Source: Streptomyces sp. NBC_00568
GTDB taxonomy: Bacteria; Actinomycetota; Actinomycetes; Streptomycetales; Streptomycetaceae
Direction: 5' to 3'
NCBI RefSeq assembly: GCF_026341855.1
Contig: NZ_JAPENW010000001.1
Location: 2,595,001 to 2,659,000 of the forward strand
Length of the DNA: 64,000 nucleotides
In this document: positions 56,851 through 64,000 of the stretch, piece after piece
Layout of the letters: every line of letters starts with the position of its first letter
Numbering within the stretch: the first letter of the stretch is position 1
Program-made: the position numbers and the translations under genes
Notes under the pieces: model-generated
What the model saw: the letters and a program-made list of their open reading frames with translations, nothing else
Database searches by the model: none
Told to the model about the DNA's origin: nothing

Positions 56851-57354
56851 ATGGAGACGGGGAGCACGCAGACCGCCGAGAACGCGATGCCGGAGCCGGT
56901 CTGGACCGGGCTGCCTCCGGGGCTGCTGCGCATGCGGCGGCTGCTGCTGGTGGTGTGGCTGGGACTCCTGACGATCGCCGTCGGGCTGCTCCTCGGGCTG
57001 TTCGCCGGTCCGGGCTGGGCGGCCTTCGCCCTGCTGCCGCTCGCCCTGATGGTGTGGGGCTGGCCCATGCTGGGGCGCAACTGGCGCTCCTGGCGGTACG
57101 CGGAACGCGCGGACGACCTGCTGATCAGCCGGGGTGTGCTGTGGCGTGAGGAGACCGTGGTGCCGTACGGGCGCATGCAGCTGGTCGAGGTGACCTCCGG
57201 GCCCGTCGAACGTCACTTCGGGCTCGCCAGCGTGCAGCTGCACACGGCCGCCGCGGCGACCGACGCGTGCATCCCGGGTCTCGACCCGGCCGAGGCCGAA
57301 CGGCTGCGGGACCGGCTGACCGAACTGGGCGAGGCACGATCGGCGGGACTGTGA
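56851..57354 (+). CDS. bPH2 (DUF304, YdbS-like) membrane protein
   Basis: 167 aa with two membrane segments ([39 protein letters not shown]), then one bacterial PH-like domain ([30 protein letters not shown]). This is the small partner of the YdbS/YdbT pair; the function is uncertain, and Bacillus homologues are linked to antimicrobial-peptide resistance. It overlaps the next gene by 4 bp (GTGA), so the two form one operon. Confidence 0.9.
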   Translation: METGSTQTAENAMPEPVWTGLPPGLLRMRRLLLVVWLGLLTIAVGLLLGLFAGPGWAAFALLPLALMVWGWPMLGRNWRSWRYAERADDLLISRGVLWREETVVPYGRMQLVEVTSGPVERHFGLASVQLHTAAAATDACIPGLDPAEAERLRDRLTELGEARSAGL

Positions 57355-58763
57355 GCACGGCCTCCCCGGGCGGTGCGGACTCCTCGGACTCCCTGGGGAA
57401 CACCCCTGCCGCGTCCCTCGTTCCGGCCGGGACGAGGTCCCTGCCGGGCGACGACGGCTCCGTACGGGGGGAAAAGCCGCTGTCCGAGCGCCGGTTGCAT
57501 CCCGTGACCCCGTTCCGGCGCGCCTGGGCGCCGGTCACCGTGATCGCCGGCTGGGCCGTCCACGACCCCAACCAGGCGCAGGAGCAGCTGACCAGACTCA
57601 CCACGACCGCTCTGGTCGTCGGACTCGCCGTGATCGTCCCGGGCGCCGCCCTCTACGGCTTTCTGAGCTGGTGGTTCACGCACTTCGCGGTGACTGACAC
57701 CGAACTGCGTATCCGCACCGGCCTGTTGTTCCGCCGCACCGCGCACATCCGGCTCGAACGGCTCCAGGCCGTCGACGTCACCCAGCCGCTGCTGGCCCGC
57801 GTCGCGGGCGTCGCCAAGCTCAAGCTCGATGTCGTCGGGGCGGACAAGAAGGACGAGCTGGCGTACCTGGGAGAGGGCGAGGCCCGGAGGCTGCGCGCCG
57901 AACTCCTCGCCCGGGCCGCCGGTTTCGCACCCGAGTCCGCCCACGAGGTCGGCGAGGCGCCGGTACGCCGGCTGCTGCACGTCCCGCCCGGCGTCCTCGC
58001 CGTCTCCCTGGTGCTCACCGGCGCCACCTGGGGCTCCCTCCTCGCCGCCGTCGTCGTCCCCGCGTTCCTGTGGCTCCTCACGCACAGCGTATGGACGGTC
58101 CTCGCGACCGGACTGCCGCTGCTCGGCGCGGCGGGCGCGAGCAGCGTGGGACGGTTCGTCGGCGAGTACGACTGGACGGTGGGCGAGTCGCCCGACGGAC
58201 TCCGCATCGACCACGGGCTCCTGGACCGCACGCACGAGACGGTGCCGCCCGGCCGCGTGCAGACCGTGCGGATCGTCGAACCCCTGCTGTGGCGGCGCCG
58301 CGGGTGGGTGCGCGTCGAGCTGGACGTGGCCGGGTCCTCGAACTCGGTCCTCGTGCCCGTCGCTCCGCGCGAGGTCGCCGGGACCGTGATCGCCGCGGTG
58401 CTGCCCGGGGTGACCGTTCCGCTGTCCCTGGACCGGCCGCCACGGCGGGCCGGCTGGTGCCTGCCGCTCTGGTGGCGCGGGTACGGACTCGCCGTCACCG
58501 ACACCGTCTTCGCGGCGCGTCACGGGCTGCTGCGGCGCAGCCTCTCCCTCGTCCCGCACGCGAAGGCGCAGAGCGTACGGCTGACACAGGGGCCGTGGGA
58601 GCGCCTCAAGGGACTCGCCGACGTCCACATCGACACCGGCGCCGACAAGACGGTGACGGCGCGGCTGCGGGACGCCGCGGAGGCGGCGGAGCTCCTCCAG
58701 GCCCAGGCCGACCGGTCCCGTACAGGGCGGCGGGAAGCCCGGCCGGACCGGTGGATGGCCTGA
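57351..58763 (+). CDS. bPH2 (DUF304, YdbT-like) membrane protein
   Basis: 470 aa, start GTG 57351 overlapping the previous stop. It has three bPH2 units: one after the first membrane pair (LRIRTGLLFRRTAHIRLERL), one near residues 265-350 (LRIDHGLLDRTHETVPPGRV), and one at the C-terminus (FAARHGLLRRSLSLVPHAKA). About six membrane segments are present. Residues 1-55 are Ser/Pro-rich. It is the large partner of the YdbS-like gene. Confidence 0.9.
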   Translation: MSTASPGGADSSDSLGNTPAASLVPAGTRSLPGDDGSVRGEKPLSERRLHPVTPFRRAWAPVTVIAGWAVHDPNQAQEQLTRLTTTALVVGLAVIVPGAALYGFLSWWFTHFAVTDTELRIRTGLLFRRTAHIRLERLQAVDVTQPLLARVAGVAKLKLDVVGADKKDELAYLGEGEARRLRAELLARAAGFAPESAHEVGEAPVRRLLHVPPGVLAVSLVLTGATWGSLLAAVVVPAFLWLLTHSVWTVLATGLPLLGAAGASSVGRFVGEYDWTVGESPDGLRIDHGLLDRTHETVPPGRVQTVRIVEPLLWRRRGWVRVELDVAGSSNSVLVPVAPREVAGTVIAAVLPGVTVPLSLDRPPRRAGWCLPLWWRGYGLAVTDTVFAARHGLLRRSLSLVPHAKAQSVRLTQGPWERLKGLADVHIDTGADKTVTARLRDAAEAAELLQAQADRSRTGRREARPDRWMA

Positions 58764-58898
58764 GGCCGCCTGACCGGTGGTTGGCCTGAGGCCTCGCTCG
58801 GCCGCGAAGCCCGCACATGGGCGGACCGAGGAACGACGGACCGGAGGCTCACGCCGGAAACGGACCGATGACGCGGACCGACCGCCTGCGCCCGAAAA

Positions 58899-58937
58899 GG
58901 AGTGAGGGCAGTGGCGTGGTGCCACTGCCCTCACTCC
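58899..58937. terminator. Terminator between the bPH2 operon and the coiled-coil gene
   Basis: Perfect 17-bp arms GGAGTGAGGGCAGTGGC and GCCACTGCCCTCACTCC with a GTGGT loop. It serves both convergent transcripts. Confidence 0.9.
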
Positions 58938-58968
58938 GTCACGTGTGTCCGCCCGGGACGCGGGCGGC

Positions 58969-60711
58969 TCAGGAAGCCGCGCTCCGCAGCCCTGCCAGGT
59001 CGATGTGCTCCGTCTCGTCGTGCGCGGTCAGGTCGATGACCTGGCGGCCGACATCGCGCGAACCCTCGCTCGCGGGCTTGAACCCGGACTCGGCCTCGGC
59101 CTTGTGCAGGGCGAGCGCCTCCTGGCCGACCACATCGGCCAGGTCCTCGTTCTGTACGGCTTCCATCGCGGCGGCGTCGGACGACTCCTTCTGCGTACCG
59201 AAGAAGTCGAACCCGCCCTCCACCGAGGGCCGTCGCACCGGCGCGGTGGGCGGGACGACGGCCACCGCCGTCGGCACGGTGAAGTGCCCGGACCGCTGGG
59301 CGGGCTTGGCGGAGTGCGACGCCCGGGCCGGCTGCGCGGTCTCGGCCTGGGCCGGCGTGGCGGATTCGGCGGGCTGCGAAGGCTTGGCCTCGGCGACCGC
59401 GCGCTGATGCTCGCCGGCCGCCTCGGGCTTCCCCTGCGCCCCACCCGCTTCCGCGACGGCGTCCGGGGACGGACCCGTCTCGCCTGCCGCAGCACGCCTC
59501 GGGGGCTCGGCGTTCACGACCGCGTCCTTCGTCGCGACCGCGTCCTTGGTCGCGAGCGCACCCTTCCTCGCCGCCGCGTCCCTCTTCGCGGCCGCGTCCC
59601 GCTTGACGGCCGCGTCCCGCTTGACGGCCGCGTCCAACGCGGACTCGCCACGCGTGGGCGCCTCGCTCAGGGGCTCGGCCGTCGCGGAGTCGGCATCGGC
59701 ATCGGAAACGGCATCGACATCGGCATCGGCATCGGCATCGGCATCGGAGTCAGGGTCCGAGTCCGGCTCCGAGTCGGGCAGCGCCAGGGCCAAGGACCCC
59801 GAGACCGTCGAGGCCTCGGCGCCTTCCGCCTCCCGAGTGCCGCCGGCTATCCGGCTCAGCGCCGCACCGGCCCGCAGGAAGAGCGACGACCCGGCCGGAG
59901 AGAAGACCTCGGGAGACTCGTCGGCCTCAACCTCGGCCTCCGCCTCGGCGTCGACCTCCGCCTTCGCGTCCGCCTCCGTGGAAGCCATGTCGTCATCGGC
60001 CGTCGTGAAGGCCGCGATGGCGTCCGCCCCGCTCCCGGACGCGGACACCGCACCCTCGGAGCCGCCCGGCTCCTCGGACTCCTCCGGCTCCTCGGACGTC
60101 TCGACCGCCTCAGGCGCGTCCGGCGAATCCACCGCGTCGGCGGGGCCCTCCGCGCCAGGGGAATCCGGCGTCTCCGGGGAGTCCGGGGTCGGGGAGTCCG
60201 GCGTCTCGTCCGCATCCGGAGCCGTCCGCGCGGCCGGCAGGGCGCGCGTCGGCACCGCGGCCTCTATGGCGAGCTGCCTGCGGCCCTCCAGAGCGGTCGC
60301 CCGCTCCGTCTCCGCCGTGGCGTACCGCCGCAGCAGCGCCGCGTGTTCGTTGCGCAGGCCGGCCAGCTCGGTGCGCTTGGCACGCAGCTTCTGCTCCAGC
60401 TTGACGCGCAGCTCCCGCGACTCGTCGAGGTCGGTCTCCAGTTCGGCGACCCGCTCCTCATGACGCCACTCGTCGCTCGCTCGCGCGCGCGTGAGGTCGG
60501 CGACGCGTTTACCGGCCGAGGTGTCCCAGCGGCGCATGACGACCGCACCGGCGACCGCTGTCGCCGCGGCGCCCGCGGCCAGCACACGGAGCACGAACGC
60601 CTCCGTGAACAGCCAGGGCCCTACGGCGCAGACGAGCGACACGCCGGCGATCGCCGAAGGAGGCAGCACCCTGTGCAAGGGCGGGGAATGGCGGTGGCGT
60701 CCACGTGGCAT
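58969..60711 (-). CDS. Membrane protein with coiled coil and acidic repeat region
   Basis: 580 aa. Two membrane segments come first (PSAIAGVSLVCAVGPWLFTE, VLRVLAAGAAATAVAGAVVM), then a coiled coil (about 75-150: RVAELETDLDESRELRVKLE). A long Asp/Glu/Pro/Ser stretch follows, including DSDADADADADVDA (encoded by GCATCG hexamer repeats near 59697-59745). DAAVKR/DAAAKR repeats come from an 18-bp tandem. The C-terminal 90 residues look conserved (GGFDFFGTQKESSDAAAMEA, DLTAHDETEHIDLAGLRSA). I recognise no family; it may be a cytoplasmic scaffold tied to the membrane. Confidence 0.75.
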   Translation of the reverse strand: MPRGRHRHSPPLHRVLPPSAIAGVSLVCAVGPWLFTEAFVLRVLAAGAAATAVAGAVVMRRWDTSAGKRVADLTRARASDEWRHEERVAELETDLDESRELRVKLEQKLRAKRTELAGLRNEHAALLRRYATAETERATALEGRRQLAIEAAVPTRALPAARTAPDADETPDSPTPDSPETPDSPGAEGPADAVDSPDAPEAVETSEEPEESEEPGGSEGAVSASGSGADAIAAFTTADDDMASTEADAKAEVDAEAEAEVEADESPEVFSPAGSSLFLRAGAALSRIAGGTREAEGAEASTVSGSLALALPDSEPDSDPDSDADADADADVDAVSDADADSATAEPLSEAPTRGESALDAAVKRDAAVKRDAAAKRDAAARKGALATKDAVATKDAVVNAEPPRRAAAGETGPSPDAVAEAGGAQGKPEAAGEHQRAVAEAKPSQPAESATPAQAETAQPARASHSAKPAQRSGHFTVPTAVAVVPPTAPVRRPSVEGGFDFFGTQKESSDAAAMEAVQNEDLADVVGQEALALHKAEAESGFKPASEGSRDVGRQVIDLTAHDETEHIDLAGLRSAAS

Positions 60712-61071
60712 GGCCAGAAACTTACCGCGCGTAGGCGAATCTTGGTGCCCCGCCCGGTAAAAACACAGTCACCCCGGAACGATTGTCCCGTACCAGCCGT
60801 CGACAGGGCACACCGCTTGTCCCACAAGGCCCGTCATACCCCCGGGCACTCCGGCTCCTCGATCAATTCCGCCGGCTCAGGACGGGTTCACCGAATCGGA
60901 ATCATCGGGGCGTGACATTTCCCCGAGGGGCGACATTTCTCCGTGCCGGACGCCGAATTCGTCCGGTGGGCCCGGTCCGGCACGACCCGCGACCCCACCC
61001 GGCCCCGGCCCGCACCTCGACGGCCCCCGCGACAAGGCAGGACAGCGCGGGCCAGGGACCGGCGGCACGCG
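60712..61071. other. Intergenic stretch with an ECF-type promoter-like match
   Basis: 360 bp between the coiled-coil gene start and the esterase stop, with no credible gene. On the plus strand GGAAC (60776-60780), a 17-nt spacer and CGTC (60798-60801) match an ECF-type promoter, but no plus-strand gene follows. GACATTTC occurs twice near 60915 and 60933. Confidence 0.35.
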
Positions 61072-62202
61072 TCAGCGGTCGCTCAGCCGCCCGCTGATCC
61101 ACTGGAGCGCCGCGGGGATCTCCCGCCGCCACGTGTTGAAGTTGTGGCCGCCGCTGTCGAGGATGATCGACGAGATCCTGGTACGCCCGTTGGACTTCAC
61201 GAGGTCTATGAAGTCCAGCGTTTCCTTGTAGTTGGATTCGCCCGCCCTGCTGCTGCTGACGAGCAGTGAGGTGTCGGGCGCGGGCTTGTTCTTGAGATAC
61301 CAGCGCAGGTCGGCGCTGTCGCGCAGCGCCTTGTCGCCGTGGAAGAGATCGCCCGTCGTCCGGTCGACCGCCGCCTTGTAGTACGGCGACAGGCCCGCAC
61401 CGGCGGCGAACACCTCGGGGTGGTGGACGGCGAGCTTCAGCGCGCAGTACCCGCCCGTCGAGTCGCCCATGACGCCCCAGCTCCCGGGCTTCCGGCCCAC
61501 CCTGTAGTGGGCCGATACGGCTTCGGGGAGGTCCTTGGCGAAGAAGGACTCGGCCTGCGGACCGCCCGGCACGTCCACGCACTCGGTGTCCCTCGGGGGC
61601 GCCACGGTCGGCCGCAGCATGACCAGGATCATCGGCTGGATCTGGCCGTTCTTGGCCAGCCGGTTCGCCGTCTGCGGGAAGTGGAGGCCCTTGATGAGCG
61701 CCTCTGCGGTGCCGGGATAGCCGGTCAGCACGGTGGTGACCGGGAACGTACGGGTGCGGGACCGCGGCTGGAAGTACTCCGGTGGCAGATAGACGTACGC
61801 CGATGTGGCGATCCGGGTCGTACGGCCGACGATGTCGATCTTCTGGATCTGGCCGCCGACCTGCGGCCGGGACCCGCCCGAGACGTTCACCCGCCGGGTG
61901 TCCACCACTTGGAGGGGGCCGCCGCCCGGACCGCCCGCGCCGTTGTGGTCGACGACCACGCCCTCACCACGCTCCCTGCCGAGGAGGTCCGCCCAGCTGG
62001 CGTAGAACCCGAACGCCTGGTTGGCGCACAGCCCGACCGAGGCGAACAGCGCCAGCTGGGTGGCCAGCAGCAGGCCCACACGTCCGCCGACGGACCGCCA
62101 GGTGCGCCGGGCGAGCCGGGGCCACCACCACACCGTGCCGACGAACAGCAGTACGGCGAGCAGGACCGCCAGAACCAGCACCTTGTTGCTCGTGAGACCC
62201 AT
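61072..62202 (-). CDS. Membrane-anchored alpha/beta-hydrolase (esterase, mycolyltransferase-like)
   Basis: 376 aa from ATG 62202 (MGLTSNKVLVLAVLLAVLLF). Two N-terminal membrane segments (VLVLAVLLAVLLFVGTVWWW, VGLLLATQLALFASVGLC) are followed by an extracellular esterase domain. The nucleophile elbow is GVMGDSTGGYCALKLA (Ser in GDSTG), and a His is in the C-terminal DSGGHNFNTWRREIP. It resembles the Ag85/esterase D family. It is divergent from the MprF-like gene; in S. coelicolor the corresponding pair belongs to the SigE regulon (from memory). Confidence 0.88.
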   Translation of the reverse strand: MGLTSNKVLVLAVLLAVLLFVGTVWWWPRLARRTWRSVGGRVGLLLATQLALFASVGLCANQAFGFYASWADLLGRERGEGVVVDHNGAGGPGGGPLQVVDTRRVNVSGGSRPQVGGQIQKIDIVGRTTRIATSAYVYLPPEYFQPRSRTRTFPVTTVLTGYPGTAEALIKGLHFPQTANRLAKNGQIQPMILVMLRPTVAPPRDTECVDVPGGPQAESFFAKDLPEAVSAHYRVGRKPGSWGVMGDSTGGYCALKLAVHHPEVFAAGAGLSPYYKAAVDRTTGDLFHGDKALRDSADLRWYLKNKPAPDTSLLVSSSRAGESNYKETLDFIDLVKSNGRTRISSIILDSGGHNFNTWRREIPAALQWISGRLSDR

Positions 62203-62305
62203 CGCCTGTTCCCGCCTGCGCTTTCCGCCCGGGCCCGTCCCGCTCCTTCGCGAGTCCTTGCCCTGGACTTTCCTTGCCTTTTGAACCGGCTTTCCGGAGA
62301 GGAGT

Positions 62306-62333
62306 GAACCTGTCTCCCCAAGACACCGTCCTA
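62306..62333 (+). promoter_or_regulatory. Candidate SigE-type promoter before the MprF-like gene
   Basis: GAACC (62306-62310), 16-nt spacer, CGTCCTA (62327-62333). The -35 lacks the first G of GGAAC, but spacing and -10 fit ECF/SigE promoters. The start codon lies about 70 bp downstream. Confidence 0.45.
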
Positions 62334-62402
62334 GAGGGCGCAATGTCGCCGGATGCCGGATTGGCACCGGGTTCAAGGTCTCTCGCAGAACCACGGGATG
62401 CG

Positions 62403-64000
62403 ATGTCTGTCAGGATAGATGGGGAATTGTCGGGCGAGGTTCCGGGCCGAACAGGCCGGACGCGGCGCATACTCCGCGGTCCGAGCCCCGAGGCCGTCCC
62501 CGCCCTGGTCGCCAGGGCCTGCACGCTGGTAGGTCTCCTGGACATCGCCGCGGGCGTCTTCCCGCGCTTCCGTCACAGCCGTATGCACGCCCTCGCGGAG
62601 GTGCTGCCCGGCTCGTTCGGCCCGTTCGCCGCGGCGCTCTCGCTCAGCGCCGGAGTGCTCCTGCTGCTGCTCGCCCACGGGCTGCGCCGCCGCAAACGGC
62701 GGGCGTGGCGCGCCGCGGTCGCGCTGCTCCCGGCAGGCGCGGCCGCGCAGTTCGCGTACCGCCACTCGTTGATCGGTGTCGTCATCTCGGCCGCGCTGCT
62801 CGCACCGCTGCTGCGCCACCGCGATGAGTTCGCGGCGCTGCCCGATCCACGCAGCCGCTGGCGCGCGCTCGCCAACTTCGTTCTCATGGGCGCCGGTTCC
62901 CTCGTCCTCGGACTCGTCATCGTCAGCGTCCACGAGAACCGCATGATCGGCGACCCGAGCCTGGCCGACCGGATCAGTCACGTCCTGTACGGCCTGGTCG
63001 GCTTCGAAGGCCCCGTCGACTACGCCGGACCCACCTCCTGGACGGTCGCCTTCTCCCTCGGCGCCCTCGGCTGGCTGACCGCCGTCACCACCGTCTACTT
63101 CGCCTTCCGCCCCGAACACCCCGCCGCCCGCCTCACGGAGGACGACGAGACCCGGTTGCGCGTCCTCCTGGACAGGCACGGCGGCCGCGACTCCCTCGGC
63201 CACTTCGCGCTCCGCCGCGACAAGGCGGTCGTCTTCTCGCCCAGCGGCAAGGCTGCGGTGACCTACCGGGTCGTCTCCGGGGTGATGCTCGCCAGCGGCG
63301 ACCCCATCGGCGACGTGGAGGCCTGGCCCGGTGCGATCGAACGCTTCATGGACGAGGCCAAGGCACACTCCTGGACGCCCGCCGTCATGGGGTGCTCCGA
63401 GACGGGCGGCGAGGTGTGGACCCGCGAGACCGGCCTCGACGCCCTCGAACTGGGGGACGAGGCGGTGGTGGATGTCGCGGATTTCTCCCTCTGCGGACGC
63501 GCGATGCGAAACGTCCGCCAGATGGTGAAGCGCATCGAGCGGGCTGGTTACGAGACGCGGGTACGGCGCATCCGTGACCTCGGCGAGGGAGAACTGGACC
63601 GGATACGGCGCGCCGCGGAGGACTGGCGCGGCACCGACACCGAGCGCGGCTTCTCCATGGCGCTCGGCCGCGTCGGCGACCCGTCCGACGGGAACTGCCT
63701 GATCGCCACGGCGCACAAGACCGACGATCCGCCCGGCCCCTACGGCGACCTGAAGGCCGTCCTGCACTTCGTCCCGTGGGGCACGGACGGTGTGTCGCTC
63801 GACCTCATGCGCCGCGACCGCGCGGCCGACCCCGGCATGAACGAACTCCTCATCGTGGCGGCGCTCCAGGCGTCACCCCGCCTCGGCATCAACCGGATCT
63901 CGCTCAACTTCGCGATGTTCCGCGCGGCGCTCGCCCGCGGCGAGAAGATCGGCGCCGGGCCCGTGCTGCGCGCCTGGCGCGGACTGCTGGTCTTCCTGTC
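62403..64000 (+). CDS. MprF-like lysylphosphatidylglycerol synthetase (DUF2156), cut by the right edge
   Basis: Open without a stop from ATG 62403 to the end (at least 532 residues). The N-terminal part has about six membrane segments (LVLGLVIVSVHENRM and others); then a DUF2156 domain (VVFSPSGKAAVTYRVVSGVM, SGDPIGDVEAWPGAIERFMD, LDLMRRDRAADPGMNELLIV). The family transfers aminoacyl groups to membrane lipids, reducing the negative charge against cationic peptides. Whether a LysRS domain follows cannot be seen. It is divergent from the esterase; a SigE-like promoter lies upstream. The start codon is uncertain because the RBS is weak. Confidence 0.88.
   Translation, partial: MSVRIDGELSGEVPGRTGRTRRILRGPSPEAVPALVARACTLVGLLDIAAGVFPRFRHSRMHALAEVLPGSFGPFAAALSLSAGVLLLLLAHGLRRRKRRAWRAAVALLPAGAAAQFAYRHSLIGVVISAALLAPLLRHRDEFAALPDPRSRWRALANFVLMGAGSLVLGLVIVSVHENRMIGDPSLADRISHVLYGLVGFEGPVDYAGPTSWTVAFSLGALGWLTAVTTVYFAFRPEHPAARLTEDDETRLRVLLDRHGGRDSLGHFALRRDKAVVFSPSGKAAVTYRVVSGVMLASGDPIGDVEAWPGAIERFMDEAKAHSWTPAVMGCSETGGEVWTRETGLDALELGDEAVVDVADFSLCGRAMRNVRQMVKRIERAGYETRVRRIRDLGEGELDRIRRAAEDWRGTDTERGFSMALGRVGDPSDGNCLIATAHKTDDPPGPYGDLKAVLHFVPWGTDGVSLDLMRRDRAADPGMNELLIVAALQASPRLGINRISLNFAMFRAALARGEKIGAGPVLRAWRGLLVFL

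Noticed and set aside
60915..60942. Repeated GACATTTC around CCCCGAGGGG as an operator
   Set aside because: It is 130 bp or more from any start codon and close to the end of the esterase gene; too short to support.

Overview
The window is chromosomal DNA of a Streptomyces species. It has very high GC, frequent GTG/TTG starts, many 4-bp stop/start overlaps, a sigE-cseABC operon, lsr2, radA-disA and an auxiliary trpS with a Trp attenuator. From memory, the gene order resembles the S. coelicolor segment of about SCO3334 to SCO3397; no search was run, so that correspondence is inference.

Layout. 0-0.4 kb: leader and promoter region of an rRNA operon that reads leftward out of the window. 0.6-2.8 kb: attenuator-controlled trpS and convergent proC. 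3-8.7 kb: ABC-2 exporter pair with a palindrome over its start, SulP transporter, methyltransferase, two minisatellites, a membrane protein and two tandem SH3-like small proteins. 8.8-16.2 kb: Ser/Thr kinase with a PQQ-like propeller, ilvD, TetR regulator, TIM-barrel isomerase, a repeat-rich gap and a Ppx/GppA phosphatase. 16.3-24.1 kb: Cys-rich protein, a sigma/anti-sigma/BACON-like fusion, radA-disA, a membrane-anchored protein and mutY. 24.1-27.7 kb: sigE-cseA-cseB-cseC cell-envelope stress operon with 11-bp-spaced direct repeats at its probable promoter. 27.8-32.3 kb: VOC protein, AraC regulator, MFS exporter with divergent TetR regulator, and a secreted M23 peptidase with a long structured leader.

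33.2-42.7 kb: NACHT-LRR (NLR-like) protein, clpC with a ClgR-like box, lsr2 and small regulators. 43-48.6 kb: a tightly overlapping operon (DUF2520 protein, panC, nadB, nadC, coaX) for CoA and NAD synthesis. 48.8-54.3 kb: threonine-aldolase-like enzyme, ArsR regulator with a large palindrome and a divergent small basic protein, TmrB-like ATPase, and a NarL-type two-component pair. 54.5-58.8 kb: MidA-type methyltransferase convergent with a second nuoD, then two bPH2 membrane proteins. 59-64 kb: a coiled-coil acidic membrane protein, a membrane-anchored esterase and a divergent MprF-like gene cut by the right edge.

Cell-envelope themes recur: SigE/Cse signalling, the M23 peptidase, bPH2 proteins, the esterase/MprF pair and the TmrB-like ATPase. 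The most attractive candidates for follow-up are the NACHT-LRR protein, the one-polypeptide sigma/anti-sigma/sensor, the 11-bp repeats before sigE, the MidA/NuoD2 pairing and the structured leader of the M23 gene. Most of the remainder is ordinary core Streptomyces chromosome; no insertion sequence, prophage, tRNA or CRISPR array was seen.
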